Position numbers and translations under genes: made by a program
The notes under the pieces: generated by a model
The model's database searches: none
What the model saw: only the letters and a program-made list of their open reading frames with translations
Told to the model about the DNA's origin: nothing
In this document: positions 13,401-27,196 of the stretch, in pieces
Layout of the letters: every line of letters begins with the position of its first letter
How positions within the stretch are numbered: position 1 is the stretch's first letter
Source: Rhea pennata
Taxonomy: Eukaryota; Chordata; Aves; Rheiformes; Rheidae
Direction: 5' to 3'
Assembly (NCBI RefSeq): GCF_028389875.1
Contig: NC_084664.1
Span: forward strand, 37,396,323-37,460,322
Length of the DNA: 64,000 nucleotides

Positions 13401-16400
13401 ATGCAGTATCTTAAAATCTTTCAAAAGTTGATAGAGAATGTGATATGTGCTAAATATCTCTCTTCTCATCCTCATAGCAGGAATGGAGCGGAAGAGGTCT
13501 GAACTGCTGCGACTTGTTTTCGCAGGAATGAACTTAATACACATTCATGCAACCCACACCTGCACACATGCACACACAAACTGGTGTACTTCTGCCAGGC
13601 AAAGCCAGACCAAAGTGAGTATTTTTTTTTTTTTTGCACAGGAGGCAGCAAGGCACACAAGAAGTCTTCGCAGCAGAGAACAGCGCAGAGGGCCAGCCTT
13701 GTCCTGCCGCCTTGTACTTTATTTGCTTGTTCCCTGCAAGGGCGCACGATGAGCAGTGAGCATCTCCCCTTTAGTTCAGCAGAAGAAACAAGCCTTAGAC
13801 TTCAGCAGGCTTTCTGTGCTGCTTTTAAATTACAGCCTATGTGCCCAACACCACAGAAAACATTGTTCTCCTTTTTATCTTCTGTGTACCTTTGTTGTAT
13901 TGTTTTATATTCCCTTCCATTCAATTGCTCAGTCTCTAAGACTGTAACTCCTGAGTTTACGCAAATTATGGCTATTTTGAATTTTATTGCTCTGCTTCAT
14001 TTCCTCTCAATTTATTTGAATTTCCTCACTTCCTTGGTACATCCTTTCCTCTAATTTAAGAGATGAATAAAATGTGATCCCTATGGTTTCTTACTGGTCT
14101 CCTCCATGTGCTTTGAACTTTCAGCAGTGAACAACACAAACAGTGGGATTTTTGTTATCTGTGACATTCTCTTATCTATCCCCCAGATATTTTTTTGTTA
14201 TACTTGCAAATTAATCATTCTGCATTATTAATTTAAAATTAATAAATTTTGGAGACATCTCATGACTGGTGAAATTGTACGTTTCATGGTTTATGCTGGC
14301 CAGACTCAAATGTGACTCTGCTTTTTTTATTGCTACATGACAGATCCAAAATGAAAAGGATCTTTCCTTTTTGTATGTGAGGATTTTCTTCTTAACGAAC
14401 ATTTGTGAAGCTTTTGTTTCAAGAGCTTGTATTTCTGGTGTCTGGAACAGACAATGATAAAAGTATTTATGAAGCCAGAGGAAATCAAATCAATGGTGTT
14501 TCACATTCCTATACAGTGAGAAATAGTTCAAAGTATTTCTTGCCATTCCCTCAAACTGGAAGCCAGCATTGAATGGGTGGCGAAATATCCCTGGGATAAC
14601 ATTCGGCCTGTATCTGCATCTTTGATGTCGAACTTTTATGACTCCTTCTATGCTTAGTAACAAGCCTGATTTGCATTCCAAGGCAATCAGAGCTGTTGCT
14701 GGTATCTCGAGTAGGAGTTCAAGCCCCATTGAAGGAATCTCACGAAACCATCAGTGGGAGCTTTAACATGCATTCCTTTTTCCTGTTGACCTCCTCTTGG
14801 GGGGTTAAAGTTGAGTAGCTAAGCTTTAGCTGCTGCCTAGATGTGTTGAGTGTTTGATATACATTGTCATCGTAAGTCCATAAGTGACAGTTGTGTGCCT
14901 TGTCTTTGAGTATTTTTACACATGTTTTCTGATAAGTTATTGAAGACGCAAACACTTTTTTAAACTCCTTTACCAGATACTAGATGTGAGGGTAAGTAAA
15001 GCTAGAAAACCATTTCCTGAAAATATCCTGAAGACTTAAAGAAACACAAACACCATTTCCATCTTTACACTTAAAAAAAACAGAGATTAGGATTATGATT
15101 TTATAATTTTCATTTGTATATAGCACATTTTAAAATTGTTCTTTTGCACTACTTTAATGACAGCAGTCAGCTCAAAGGCATTTTCCACTTCATCTGATGT
15201 GTCAATCCTGAAAATGTCTCATTTTAACATGCAACCCAATTTACTTAAAAGTTGGGTTAGTTAATTAACTACTGCAATTGTGCCTTGAAGCTCTGACCAG
15301 CAGAGCTTCTATTATATTGTTGTACAAACATTTAGCGACATTCAGGCTTGACGCATTTACAGCAATATTGACAAATTCTACAGAGGGACTGAGAAACACA
15401 GAGCACCACAAATAATACTAGATATAAAATTTGCATCATGAAGGAGCTCATTATGAAATATAGTAAGAGAAAATCCTTTGGTATTCTCATAGGTGCAGGA
15501 AGAGAGGAAATAATAAGATACTGCTGTGCTACAAGTTATCTCTTACTTAGGATGAGGTAGTTAAAGGGGTAAATTGTCAGTGTCTGTGGTATCCCAGGTA
15601 GCCATCTGCCTCCCTGGTAAATCATAAGTGAAGCAGTAACAGCCTTTATTAGAACAAGTTAAAGAATTTAAAGACTTACTCAGATAATAGCAGACATCTT
15701 CAAAGGTCCTGGGAAACTTGGGCCCAATTTCCTGAAAGTCAGTAAGACCACAGCACATAGTTCCCTCTGAAAATCCATGGTCATGAATATCTGTTAAGAT
15801 ATTTTCAAGGCAGGAGAGGAAAGCAACACTTTCTTTTATTTTCCAGTCCTATGCCTGAATCCAGTATGATTTATAGGAATACTTCTCTTATTTTGTCCGG
15901 CATACTAGACAAGAAATCCTGGCCCTGTAAAGTCCATGGCAAGAAAGTCATTAATTTCAGTGGTCATGGCTTCTAATTACTGGCAACACATCTAATAGAA
16001 AGCTTCCTTGTAATTACTTCTTTTTATCTCTTTATAAACACACATTTTGTCTTATTCCTCATCACTTAATTCATAGTAGACAAAAGTCATATGAATATTA
16101 AGAGATTTTTTTGAGTTAATGAATAAATAAGATGAAGAAATGCAAGTATTAGTTTAGTTTTCCTTTCTCATCTTTTCAGAAAATTATGACTCCACTGTTA
16201 CACAGCTTAATCAGAAGAAAAGTTCTAGGAGATATGCTATGAATATGTTAACTTTAAATAGCAAAGGTGGAAAAGGGCTTCTCCTTTGAGTTTCAGATGG
16301 ATGATGGATTAAGCGCTTATTATATCTCCAAGCTAATTCTAAAATGTCTTCTGGTCTTTTAAATAAGAAACTATATATCTCACTTGTACTTTTGATCATT

Positions 16401-19400
16401 AAGGATATTTAATGTAGAATTTTACTCTGCCTTAGAAGAGGTTTTCCAAGTTGGAGGCTGAATACTTTAGCAAATCTGGATATATATGGTAGCTTTCGTG
16501 CCAAAAACAGGTATAAATCTTTCAATTCAGAGAACACTTGTTTATATCATGTCCAGTTGTAGCCATTTTGCTTCAAATTTATGGATAGAACCTGGCCAAG
16601 TGGCTCGTTTATTACCTTTGACAATCAAAAACACAGTAAAATCGATTTATGAAGTCATCACTGATTTTCTCTGTTGTAAAGTTTTTGTGGGAATGTTATC
16701 ATTCTTCTACTGTCCACTTTTATTGTGATGGCAAAAATGGAACCAAAAAGTTATTTTATGCTTCGACAATATAGGACAATAGGGCTCCGGTCTGTAACAG
16801 AGCTTACACACATCACTATATTCTAAATAATAGTTCTAGATTTGTTTATTTACTTGCTACTGGCCCTTTATAGCTACATATGCCAGAATTTTTCAGGACC
16901 ATCATAAAATCTGGACACTTTTAATTTGTATCTTCCCAAATAGAACATAAATTCTTAGAACTCACTATAAGATTGAAGATATTTAATGTTAATTGTTGTT
17001 TCATTGCCCTCCATTCAAATTGTCCAATTTTTCCAGCAGAGGAGAGGACACCTACCTATAATGAAAATGGGTCTGTTTATTAGTAACTTTTAATAGGCCT
17101 GTTAGAAGTAGTCCAGAAACCTCCAGAGGAGGCTGGTGGGCAAGAGAATGAAATCCACTGTTCTAGTTTAACTTTTCCCATACATCTGCAGGCTAAGAGG
17201 CACCACGCTTTGCAGACTGTGAGTAAGCTAGGTTAGTCTTGAATATAGATGATTATAAATTTTTGACTTTCAGAGAGTTATGTATATTTGTCACAAAGAT
17301 GTTTTTGTGCTTTTCATTGCATCTGTGTGTACAAATGCAGCATCTTTTGAATTTCATCGTAGGGTGCATCAATCAGTTTGGCTTTAGCACAGGTTACAGT
17401 GATGGATTCTTGAAGTGCTTTCAACACGTGTCTTCATAATCCAGAAGAAAGCACTTCTAAAGTGTTATACAAAATACGTCCTTGAGTTGTAATAGCTTGA
17501 AGAAGGAGAGAATGAATATAATGAAGTGACTATACTTAATCATTTCAGTATAATCGTAAAGATATATACACATTATGAGCACACTTCCTGCTAGCTCCAG
17601 GTAGGCATTATAACATCGATACCTGTTAATTAAATGTGGCTTGAGACAACAGCCACTGAATAAGACCATACTAGGGACGTTGTAGTAATTTATCAGTAGA
17701 GATAACAGAGGTCCAGTGCCAGGAACATACCCAACATTGTTTACTTTACATATTTAGCCTACCTACATACCTACTATATCTGCCTACTCTAAAAACTCAC
17801 CTTTGGAAAAATATGACACTTCTGATAGGATCTCAGTACTGTCCAGAGAGGTGCTACATTTCTGACCTCCAGTGTTCTGGTTCATTGTAGATAGGCAAGA
17901 GAGCTTTCTTGCTTGCTGTCCACTTAAAGCCATCAATAAATTTTATGGCTATTTATTCTATTTATATCAATCTATACAAGCACAATTCCTGTCCAAAAAA
18001 AGTCTGTTTATATCTAGAATAATTACATACTGAAAAACTTTAGTCTTCATAGTATTTGTTTGAATGTATTAACCATGATTATTTTAGCATCTGATTTTAC
18101 TTAGCATCCATTTAGTCATTTTACAGTGTTTCTTGCTTCAATTAGTAGCAAGTGGTTTTTTATTATTGATTAAGGTAGTTGTGAATTCATCTGAGGACAG
18201 ACTGAATAGTTATGCCCTAAAGGAAAGCTTTAAGTAGTAGGATTATATTATGCAAATCATTTAAAAATATTTTTAAACAGGCATTACTTCAGCATTTAGA
18301 TATTGGCTGAAGCAGCTTTAATATGCAAGACAGGATGTTAGGTGCTTAGCTGATCCAAATGCCAGTCTATAGATTTGAAAGACTAAAGATCACATCACTA
18401 GGAGGTTGACAGAAGTGACACTTTGCAAAGTGCCAATGATTTATGCCAATGTCTTGCTTGATGATACTGTTATAGACAGCACTGTCATTACAAAGTCCCT
18501 AACGACTTCAGTCTACATTTATGGTGCACAAATTATAGGTGAGCCCAAAGATCGAAACCTTCCTGACTTTTAGATTTCAATGACCAAGTAATTCTCACTA
18601 GGTTCGTTTCTTGTGTGTTGCCTGATGCTTTCCACCCTCTTCCCTACTTCAGCATTATAATTCAATCACATCAAGCCAGGCAAAGTATATTCTTTATATA
18701 TTACCAAGTATTTTAGCCAACATCATGCGAACTATGCTAAATCTCATAATTTCAAAGAGAAGGAATAGAGCTCTGTCATTTGCATCAACAGAAATGCTGC
18801 AGCCAGTTCTGCCAAGTACCGAGGAAGCTTGTTGGATCCTTTGGTTACCATTTATGTCTGTGCTCGGGGAAGGGGATGCTCAGGATTGGGAAGGATTAGG
18901 CCTGCTTCTAAGGAGAACCTCTCAGACTGTATTCTAGCATAAGCCATCAATATTATTATAGCTTGACCTTCTATGCTTCTGCAAGGTGTATAATACTCTG
19001 ATTTTGTACATTTAAAATATTCTTCCTGTGCAACATTATTTCAGCTTTGGTTATACCTGAAGTGATTGCTGATACTAAAGCAAATAACAAGGGGTTTTTC
19101 TTCTCTTCAGTAATTCTGTTACTTTAAGAAGACAGCAATTGAGGCACTAATTGCATTAAGGGCACAGAGAGGATGTGTCAGCTCCCAGGTAGCACTGATA
19201 ATGGGAGAGAACATCAGTTTAAATCAAGAGAGAAATGAGGTTCCTCTGGCCATTTCAAAAAAAGTCTAGATTGCAGAGTGCAAAGAAACAGGTGGAAATT
19301 TCATAGGAAGGGTTACTCTGCAGCGTAGCCTTTACTAGGCTGGAATTGTTGCTGCAGTTTTGTAGCTTCCATGCCTTTCCCTAAATCAGCTCAGAGCAAG

Positions 19401-22400
19401 TTTTGAATGATTAAGATAAGGTATTTCCTTACCTACCAGATCTTGAAAGTCCTTCAGTAACAGTCAAACGTGAGCCAAACAATTAAACTTTGGCTTGAAT
19501 AAGAGCTGAATAGAAACATTATAATTTGAGTTGGTTCATATTTGAAACATTATACTAAAAAGATCTAACAAAGCAAACATGACAACCAACATTTGCAAAC
19601 CTGAGCACATAGTAAAGCCCCAGCATCAGTATTTAACCAAGTAAATACCCTGATTTTTACAAGTATTGAGTTCAAAGATATGAGCACACACAAGCTGTTT
19701 CAGGAAAATATGCAATTACATAATAAATATATTAAGTGCCACCCTTCCACCAAGAAGATGATGGGGTGAGGTGGGGGTAAACATTCCTCACCTAGGACTT
19801 TCTCCTCTAGTGCTAACAAAGCCTATCACAAAGAGAGGAACAGATGGGACCTGTTGATAGATCTAGAAAGAGTAGAATAAAAAACTCAGAAGCAAACTTC
19901 AGGAGCAAAGTTAGAATTAGCTATAAAATTCCATCCCTCCTAAATAAAGTTCTCTTTATTCTTCCTAGACACAGATATAATCTTCATTAAGGAATAATCA
20001 TTAAAAGAAGTTACATGAAATTCTACATGTCGTCTCAAAATAAGTTAGACCTTTCTATGTCCATCAAGCAAGCCTCTTGAGTATCTAAGAGCTGTCTAAG
20101 AACTGAACATATGTTCTCCTGTAAATTTAATCCAAACATGCTAGAAAGCATTCAGTTGCTTCATTCTTGTTGTTAACTGTGCAACCACAACTCCTCCAGA
20201 AAAATACAATCTCATATTAAACAATAGGATATATTCATGTCCGAGCTAGGACTTCCTTCAGCTTCCATCCCATCACTGTGATTCCTTACTGGCTCTGAGG
20301 ACATAAATGCAACATATAAAACCAGCCATGCAAACATACAGATTTTGCTAAAATTATGGATGACTAGATAGGAACAATGGACTTCTCAGTGAATTTGTGT
20401 GCTGCAGTTGGCAGTATTTTACAAATTGTTCGCTCAAACAACATGTCACCTCAAGGTCAGGTTAGAGCTAAACCACGGTATGTATTCAAAAGCATGTTGT
20501 CTTGACTGTCCTGAATAAAGTTTGTGTCAAGCTCATGGTCACCCTTAACAGTATTAAATATATATAGAGAAAGGACTCTTTAACCTGCAAGAGAAATAGA
20601 TTCCTCAGGACAAGCAGTATAAAACCAAACGTATTTGTTTATACTGCAGTATAAAACCAAATGTCTTTATATCCACCTCAGAAAGGTAAACCAAAAAGCA
20701 GTCCAGGGAAAGAGTGTCACTGGTATTTAAAGGCTACTCTGGCAGACCCTGGGAGACAAATAATTCATAAATGCCTTGATTCCTGTATACAGAAACCCTC
20801 CTGTCCAATTCAGAGGGCAGTTTCAAGCACTGTGTTTCAAGTATGCTGTGTTAATATAGATAACAGCATAAGTTACACAAAAAATACATAGCAAAAAAGT
20901 TAATTAACTATTAATTCTTGGTGTAGTAAATATGTACCCATTTAATGCTGCTCTTCAGTGAGATGAATGAGTACTTACGGCATCTATATTTGTATTTTCT
21001 AAAAATTCTGGAAGAAAATAAAGTCACTATTTGAAATTCCTTATTCTCATATTCTAGTAACTTCATAAAAAGAAGTTCTAGGCAGTTAAGTTAATCTTTG
21101 CAAGACTAAAAGCTTAAAATAAGGCTGAAAAGACCATTGAAGGTCAGAATTTCCATATTGATCAAACTGTAAGTTTATACTCTTGCAAACATGTAATTAA
21201 CTTTGCCATTATTGAATTTTGGTTCACAACCAATTTTATTAGTCGTAGTCTCACCAGTAATTTCACTGGACTGAAGTGTGAATGACAGACATCCATAATA
21301 ATGTAGAGTACATACTGATATGTTACATTTATGAGTAGATATAAATCACCTGAAACAGTCATTATTTTGGGGGAAAAAAAGCACTTTTTTTTTTAAAAAA
21401 CACAACTTTTGGCAATAAAGTGAAGTCATTTTCTGGGAATTATTGATGAGAAACTGAAACAAAAACTTGTATAATAGCCATTTTTCAAAGTTCCAAATCT
21501 CTGGACTTTTCTCTATGCAATTTGATTTTGTAAGTTAATAATCATAATTTCAATGATAAAACAGCTAGAGCGTTTTTTTTAACCCTTTATCTACTGACCA
21601 CAGAACGTCTAGAAGCTAGTAAAAAAGATTTTCTGCGTGGCTGAACCTCAAGTGTATTCAAGGGTTGACACCTATCCAGGCAGCAATAAGGAACATTTGA
21701 ACAAGCATGTGTTGCTATGTTTAATAACCTGTCTAGAACAGCTGAGGAACAACCTGAGATCTATTCTGGTTTATAGAGCAATGGTTTATAGCAATGGAAG
21801 TGATCACTTATATTCCAGCTGGATGAACAAATGCAAGATTCACTCACTGTCTAAGACATGAAGAGAATACACAGAGACCAACCAGCCTATCTCAAAGGAC
21901 TACTCCACACCTACAGTTGAACCACAGCCAGGAAGTGGGATATTATAGTCATGTAAATGAAGATGAAGCTTTCACATTCTTAAAATTAATCATAACTGGT
22001 AGTAATAATGATAAATCATAAATCACTGATCTTAGTGGACTTTCTGTCTTAGGACAACAAAAAACTAGAGGGCAAGACTGGCTTTTCAGTGTCTCTTTGA
22101 ACTGACAGCCTTCTGCACCATCAGGATTTCTGTGTCACGTTCCTGCTGGCAGATACGTAAGGTATCCATGTGCTTCATACCACACAGGGAAGTTAGTGCC
22201 AAAAAGAAGCAGTAGGTCCACCCTTCTTGGAAGCTAATGAACCCTTTCAGATAAAAAGGAAACTGATCTGGATTTTGCCACAGACTCACATTTGGGTGGA
22301 CTGGCAAGAAGTCTCACATAGTCTGCAGCCAAACGTAAAGATGACTCTGATGCCTTTTCCACTTGTTTTGCCAAACAGGAGAACCCACATGCAAGTAAGA

Positions 22401-25389
22401 ATTTTAGGAGTGAGAACATGTGCTCCCATTTCTAAAAGATGCATAAAAGTAGAACAAAGCTAAGTTTAAACATGAAAAGGAGTGAAATGAGGGATACATG
22501 ATAGGTCAGTGTTCTTCATGAAGTTCTTCATGACTGTAAGTTGGAACTTACAAATTCTTAGGTAGAATTTGAATTCTTGAAATTATACCTTCCAAACAAT
22601 TGTCTTATTGCTTGACAAAACAATGAAAACTTTAAGACCATGATAAGCATCTCCAGAACAGTTATCACCAATCTCAGCAGACTGCTGTGCCTTCAATACA
22701 CATTACCCTCAACCATCATCTCCATGTCAATACAGCCATCAACAACGAAGGCTCCACTCTGAGAAGGGAATTCTTTACTTCACGCCTTGTAGCAAGACCC
22801 AAAAGCACAGTATCATGCAACACTCTGGGAAAAAAAAAATGACAGGATCATTCACAGTATAAGCAGCAATGTTATGTCTAGGGGCAGAATGTAACTGGTT
22901 GAAATGTGTTTTATTTCTGTTGGAGACAGGTAAGTTTACACTGCAAGAGAGTGTGTCACTGGATAAATGTCTACTAAAAATGGAATAAAAACAGAAAAGT
23001 GTTACACCCTATCATTAGGCAGACCTAATCAGAAATCTCAATATTGCTAAGCATTCATCTGGCCACACACTTTGTAGATGCAGAAAGCTAATGTATTTAG
23101 TTAGACTTTGATTCCAAAATTTGAACTCTGAGGTTTGGTGCTAGTGGTGGCAGTAATCTTGTTGTTTTAGCATTTGATTTGCACAAATTACTATGTCTAT
23201 AACCACCTTTCAATAAATCTCTTTATTTTTTTTTTGCTTTTGAGAAAAGGTGCTATAGTGTTACATCAACTACCATGTTTTTCAACCATCACATAGAAAA
23301 TCACTGCATTTGATTACAGTCTCAGACTAGAACCCTTTAGCTAAACTATCCCATATCTAAACACATGAAGCTAGCCAGCAAAATAAAAGATGTGTTAGAG
23401 AGTGGCTTTTAGCTCATGTTTGGTCCACAGGGATCACTGACTAGTGAATTAAATGAAAGCTCCCTAGGGCTGTAGGGCTCTCTTCAGGCTACCAGTGCCA
23501 GCATGGGCCAAGAGAGTCAATCATGAGAGAATATGATGCAAGGATCAGTATAGGGACTTGGAGGAACATACCTACCCGTTTAAGGAATACTGCTGCTATA
23601 TAAATTCCTGCCTTGCAGCTGCAGACATTTACTCCAGTTGCCAGAAATAACTGTCACTACGGATCTGAGGGCAGTCAAGGATACCTCTTTTCTCCATGTC
23701 TGAGTCCAATCTCATTGTCTTTTAAAAGTTGTTCTGTGGTTCATTTTTCAGTAGGCAAGGTCCAAATTAAAAAGAACAAATAGCTGTAAAAATTAAGTAA
23801 CTGCCTCAGCTATTATTCTTGGTAAAATTCTAGGTAAAAACCTCACAATGGATTGCTGCTGCAGTGTGTGTACTCTTCCAAAGCAATCTAACAGCTTTGA
23901 GCTATCACATAGTTCTTTAATTATATGCTATCTGTTAACGCTTATTAACTAAAACCATAAGCTATTTAAAATTGTTTAGCAGCCATTGTACATTTTATAA
24001 TTCATCCTATAACTTTAGAGTACCAAGAATGTGAAATTCAGAGCAGAGTATAAGATGATCTTTTGTATGAAAGTTAAGTCAGTTTTATATCCCTTCGAAT
24101 TTGGCCCACTGAATATAAAGAAATCAAATCTGTCAAAAAGAGAAAGCTATATTAAAAAAAAAAAAAGAGGGGAGGATATTATCAGTACCTTGTAAATAGC
24201 TAGTTCAAGAAGCATCTATGAGGCTGTAATATGAAATATTAGCTAATATATTAGCTAACACTCTTTCCGGAGCCCCCTACAGTGAGTTGGTCCTCACTAG
24301 TGAAGTGAGAGCTTATTAGTGGTAAAGAATTACCACTGAACCTGATCTAAAAAGCTTTGATGAACTTCTTCCAAAGGGAGAAAGCAGGCATTGGAAGCAG
24401 CATTGATAACAGAGGGGAAGGAGGAAAGGAGATGGAGCTAGTCCGACACAAAACTTAGTTTTTCTCTAGTGAGGTTTAGAAATGATGAGTTGGGGAACAA
24501 ACGTTGTAACTCTCTGCTTCGTGTTATAGCTCACTGTTCACACTATTCTAGTGGGGAACTGGCTTATACTGTGAGTGCTGCAGAATGGTGTAATGAGCAA
24601 TTTGGCACACACGGAGAAATTTTCTGACAGTGCAGTATACTTTCTGATAGCACAGCTCAGCTCCCTTTACTGCCTGGGATGCTGGCCTTACACCTCCTTT
24701 ACCCACCACCCTAGCAGCTATTTGTACCCCTGAGGGTGCCCGAAGGGAGCAAGCCCTTTGCTTGCCTTGCTGAGTGTGCATTGGCACCAAAGCTCTGGAA
24801 GGTAGAGACACTAATAGAGAATTTACCCTGTGCTTACGCCTTCAACACAAATGTCTAACCCACAGGGTTGTGCTGCCTCTTTTAAGCTCCTTTTTCCCTT
24901 TTTAATAGAATCAGTAATAGATGGCTGGAATCAAAAGGCATGATTTTATTTAAAAACCCTATGGAGCTGGAAGATCTGAGATTTTATCACTTCATTTTTA
25001 CAAAATTCAGGATGGAATTCTGCCTTTAGTAACAATTGGATGACTTCAGAGATGTCAGCATATCTGAGGGCTAAATCTGGCTCTTAATCATTAAAATATT
25101 ATGTAAAGGAACATGAATAGAAACAAAGGCAAGAGAATCTCCACTTCCATATCAATGTTCCAGATACTTTGCATTCATACAGAGCAGAGTTCATGAACTC
25201 TCTCTAACCATGTTAACAATCCTCTGGGTTTCTAAAAGAGCAGCAGGGGTTGGAATGAGAAGTCTCCCCATATACATCAATAACATCAGTCTTGACACAC
25301 TGATGGGATTTCCAGGGGGTTCTTTGCTAACTGTGCCTGCTAAACCTTCTGCACCACTCAGCAGTGGTATCTCAGTATGCCTTGCAGGG
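10401..25389. other. Gene desert, no gene seen
   Basis: Noncoding AT-rich sequence. It holds a PBX-HOX consensus TGATTGAT (12769-12776), an imperfect DR1 (12203-12215), a CA-rich tract and T run (13549-13635), a duplicated 18-mer (20614-20663), a small hairpin TGTAAGTT-GG-AACTTACA (22535-22552) and the 14-bp palindrome GAGTTCATGAACTC (25187-25200). Confidence 0.7.
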
Positions 25390-25512
25390 AGAAAAAACTA
25401 CTTGCCTCTTGCAGGCAAGTGCTCCAGCCCCCAACCATCGTGGTGGCCCTCTGCTGAGCTCACCCCAGTTTATCAATGTCTTTCTTGGTTTAGGGGGTCC
25501 AAAACCAGACTT
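25390..25512 (-). mobile_element. CR1 LINE fragment
   Basis: The stretch matches, on the minus strand, the part of CR1 that recurs near the 3' end in birds: the reverse of a segment with CTCTTGCAGGCAAG, then a clause ending TCAATGTCTTTCTTG. It is short, diverged and truncated at both ends. It lies in inverted orientation to the fragment 1.2 kb to the right. Confidence 0.8.
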
Positions 25513-26732
25513 TAGATTTTGTAGTTCAAAACAAAATGTGGATCTGTGGCGTGTGATTTCCTGTGTAAAAACAAGTCAGAACGCAGACATTTTAAATGCA
25601 TTTTTCTTGGTGACTGATGTTAGTCAGGGTATCTTAAATGATATTTTTACAGAAGCTAAGCACAGCATTGTTTTATACCACACAGTTTGTATTTCACCAG
25701 ATATGTGTAAACAAAGCTATGCATGTTTTCATTTGTACATCAGAGAAGTACAGTAGCCCCTACTACATAAAGGAGAACTGTGACTAATGATTGCTAGCCT
25801 GTTGTTAGTTGGGAGGAGATAAGAAAATCAGAACCACAGAACTGTGCCAGGCTAAGGATCCCTATAGCTGAGTCCAGTCTTGCTCAGTGTCTGACATCAA
25901 CTGCTTGGGGAATAGGGTCAGAATAGGATGAATGAATATTGGTTTAGAATATTTTTCAGCACCCAGCAATCCATGGTGTAAAACCCCCCTAAGCAGGAGG
26001 CTGTGTCTACATCTTTTTGTGGAATTGTTATTAATGGCTTTTTTCCATTATTTTTTCTGATTGCTTTTTGAACTCATTTATATTTTCTGAGTTGGGAGAT
26101 TCAGTATCAGATTGTCAGCTGCAGTTTCTGGCATATTCACACCTGACAAGAATACAGCCCTTAGAAAGCTCAACATTAACATAAAAACTGTTTCAACTTC
26201 ATAAACTTTTGAACTGACCCATCTTTCAATGTAAACATTTTTTTCGTAATGGAAAAATAACTCTGCACTGAAACCTGGAATTTTGATAGCATTTTCTACA
26301 GTGAGTTCACTTCTGGAAAAATAAATTTTCATCTTGGAAATACCTTTGAAGTTTTCTAATTCTGAAAAAGATTAACCAAGTGGAAGATTTTGTAAATGTA
26401 TATATTGGAAATCAGACTGATATAAAAGAAAATATTTCAAAATAGCAAGAGTACTCTATAGACCTGTACAGCCTACAGGCCTATATGGAGATTATAATTC
26501 TGCATATGTCTTTTAAAGCAAAAATTATTCTAGTGTTACCAAAATCCAGAAGATAGTAATAAAAGAATACAATCTGCTCTAAGTATATTAAATCAAGTTT
26601 TCTTGTGACAGTTTCATAGGTTGAAAGCAAAGTAAAATTTCACTGTAACTGTGATTAGGCACAAAATAAAAACAAGGGCTCATAATGCTGTTGTAGCTGA
26701 CACTGTCTTGCTCTCAGACACACACACAGTCT
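25513..26732. other. Spacer between two CR1 fragments
   Basis: I see no gene or repeat here. The flanking CR1 fragments are in opposite orientation. Confidence 0.6.
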
Positions 26733-27196
26733 GTTTTTTGACCCCCTAAATCAAGAAAGACTTTGACAAACTGGAATGAGCTCAGCAGCAGGCCACTAAG
26801 ATGGTTGAGGGCTGGAGCGCTTGCCTGCAAGAGGCTGAGGGAGCTGACTCTGTTCAGCCAAGAGAAGAGGTGGCTTCGGGGGGACCAAACAGCAACTTGG
26901 CAGTGCATATGGGGAGGGTATCAAGAAGGAGCCAGGCTTTTCACATGGTGGGAGAACAAGGGACAGCAGGCATTAGCTGTAACAAAAGAGATTCAGACTG
27001 GATTTAACGGAAAACTTCTTCACAATGAGGACAGATGAACAATGGAAGAGGCTGCCCAGAGAGACTATGCAGTCTTCATCCTTGGAGTTTTTCAAGGCTC
27101 AACCAGATAAGGCACTGCTCTCATAGTTGACCCTAGTTTGAGCAGAAAGTCACCTGCAGTCCCTTTTGGCTTGAATTTTCCTGTGATTATATGATG
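26733..27196 (+). mobile_element. CR1 LINE 3' fragment
   Basis: About 460 bp resemble the 3' part of avian CR1, including the stretches around GAGGCTGAGGGAGCTG, TTCAGCCAAGAGAAGAGG and GAGGCTGCCCAGAGAG, and end in a degenerate ATTATATGATG tail. The reading frame is broken. The 5' end is truncated, as is usual for CR1. Confidence 0.85.

Noticed and set aside
26763-27038. 91-codon open frame
   Set aside because: It lies within the broken CR1 3' fragment and is not in a conserved CR1 frame.
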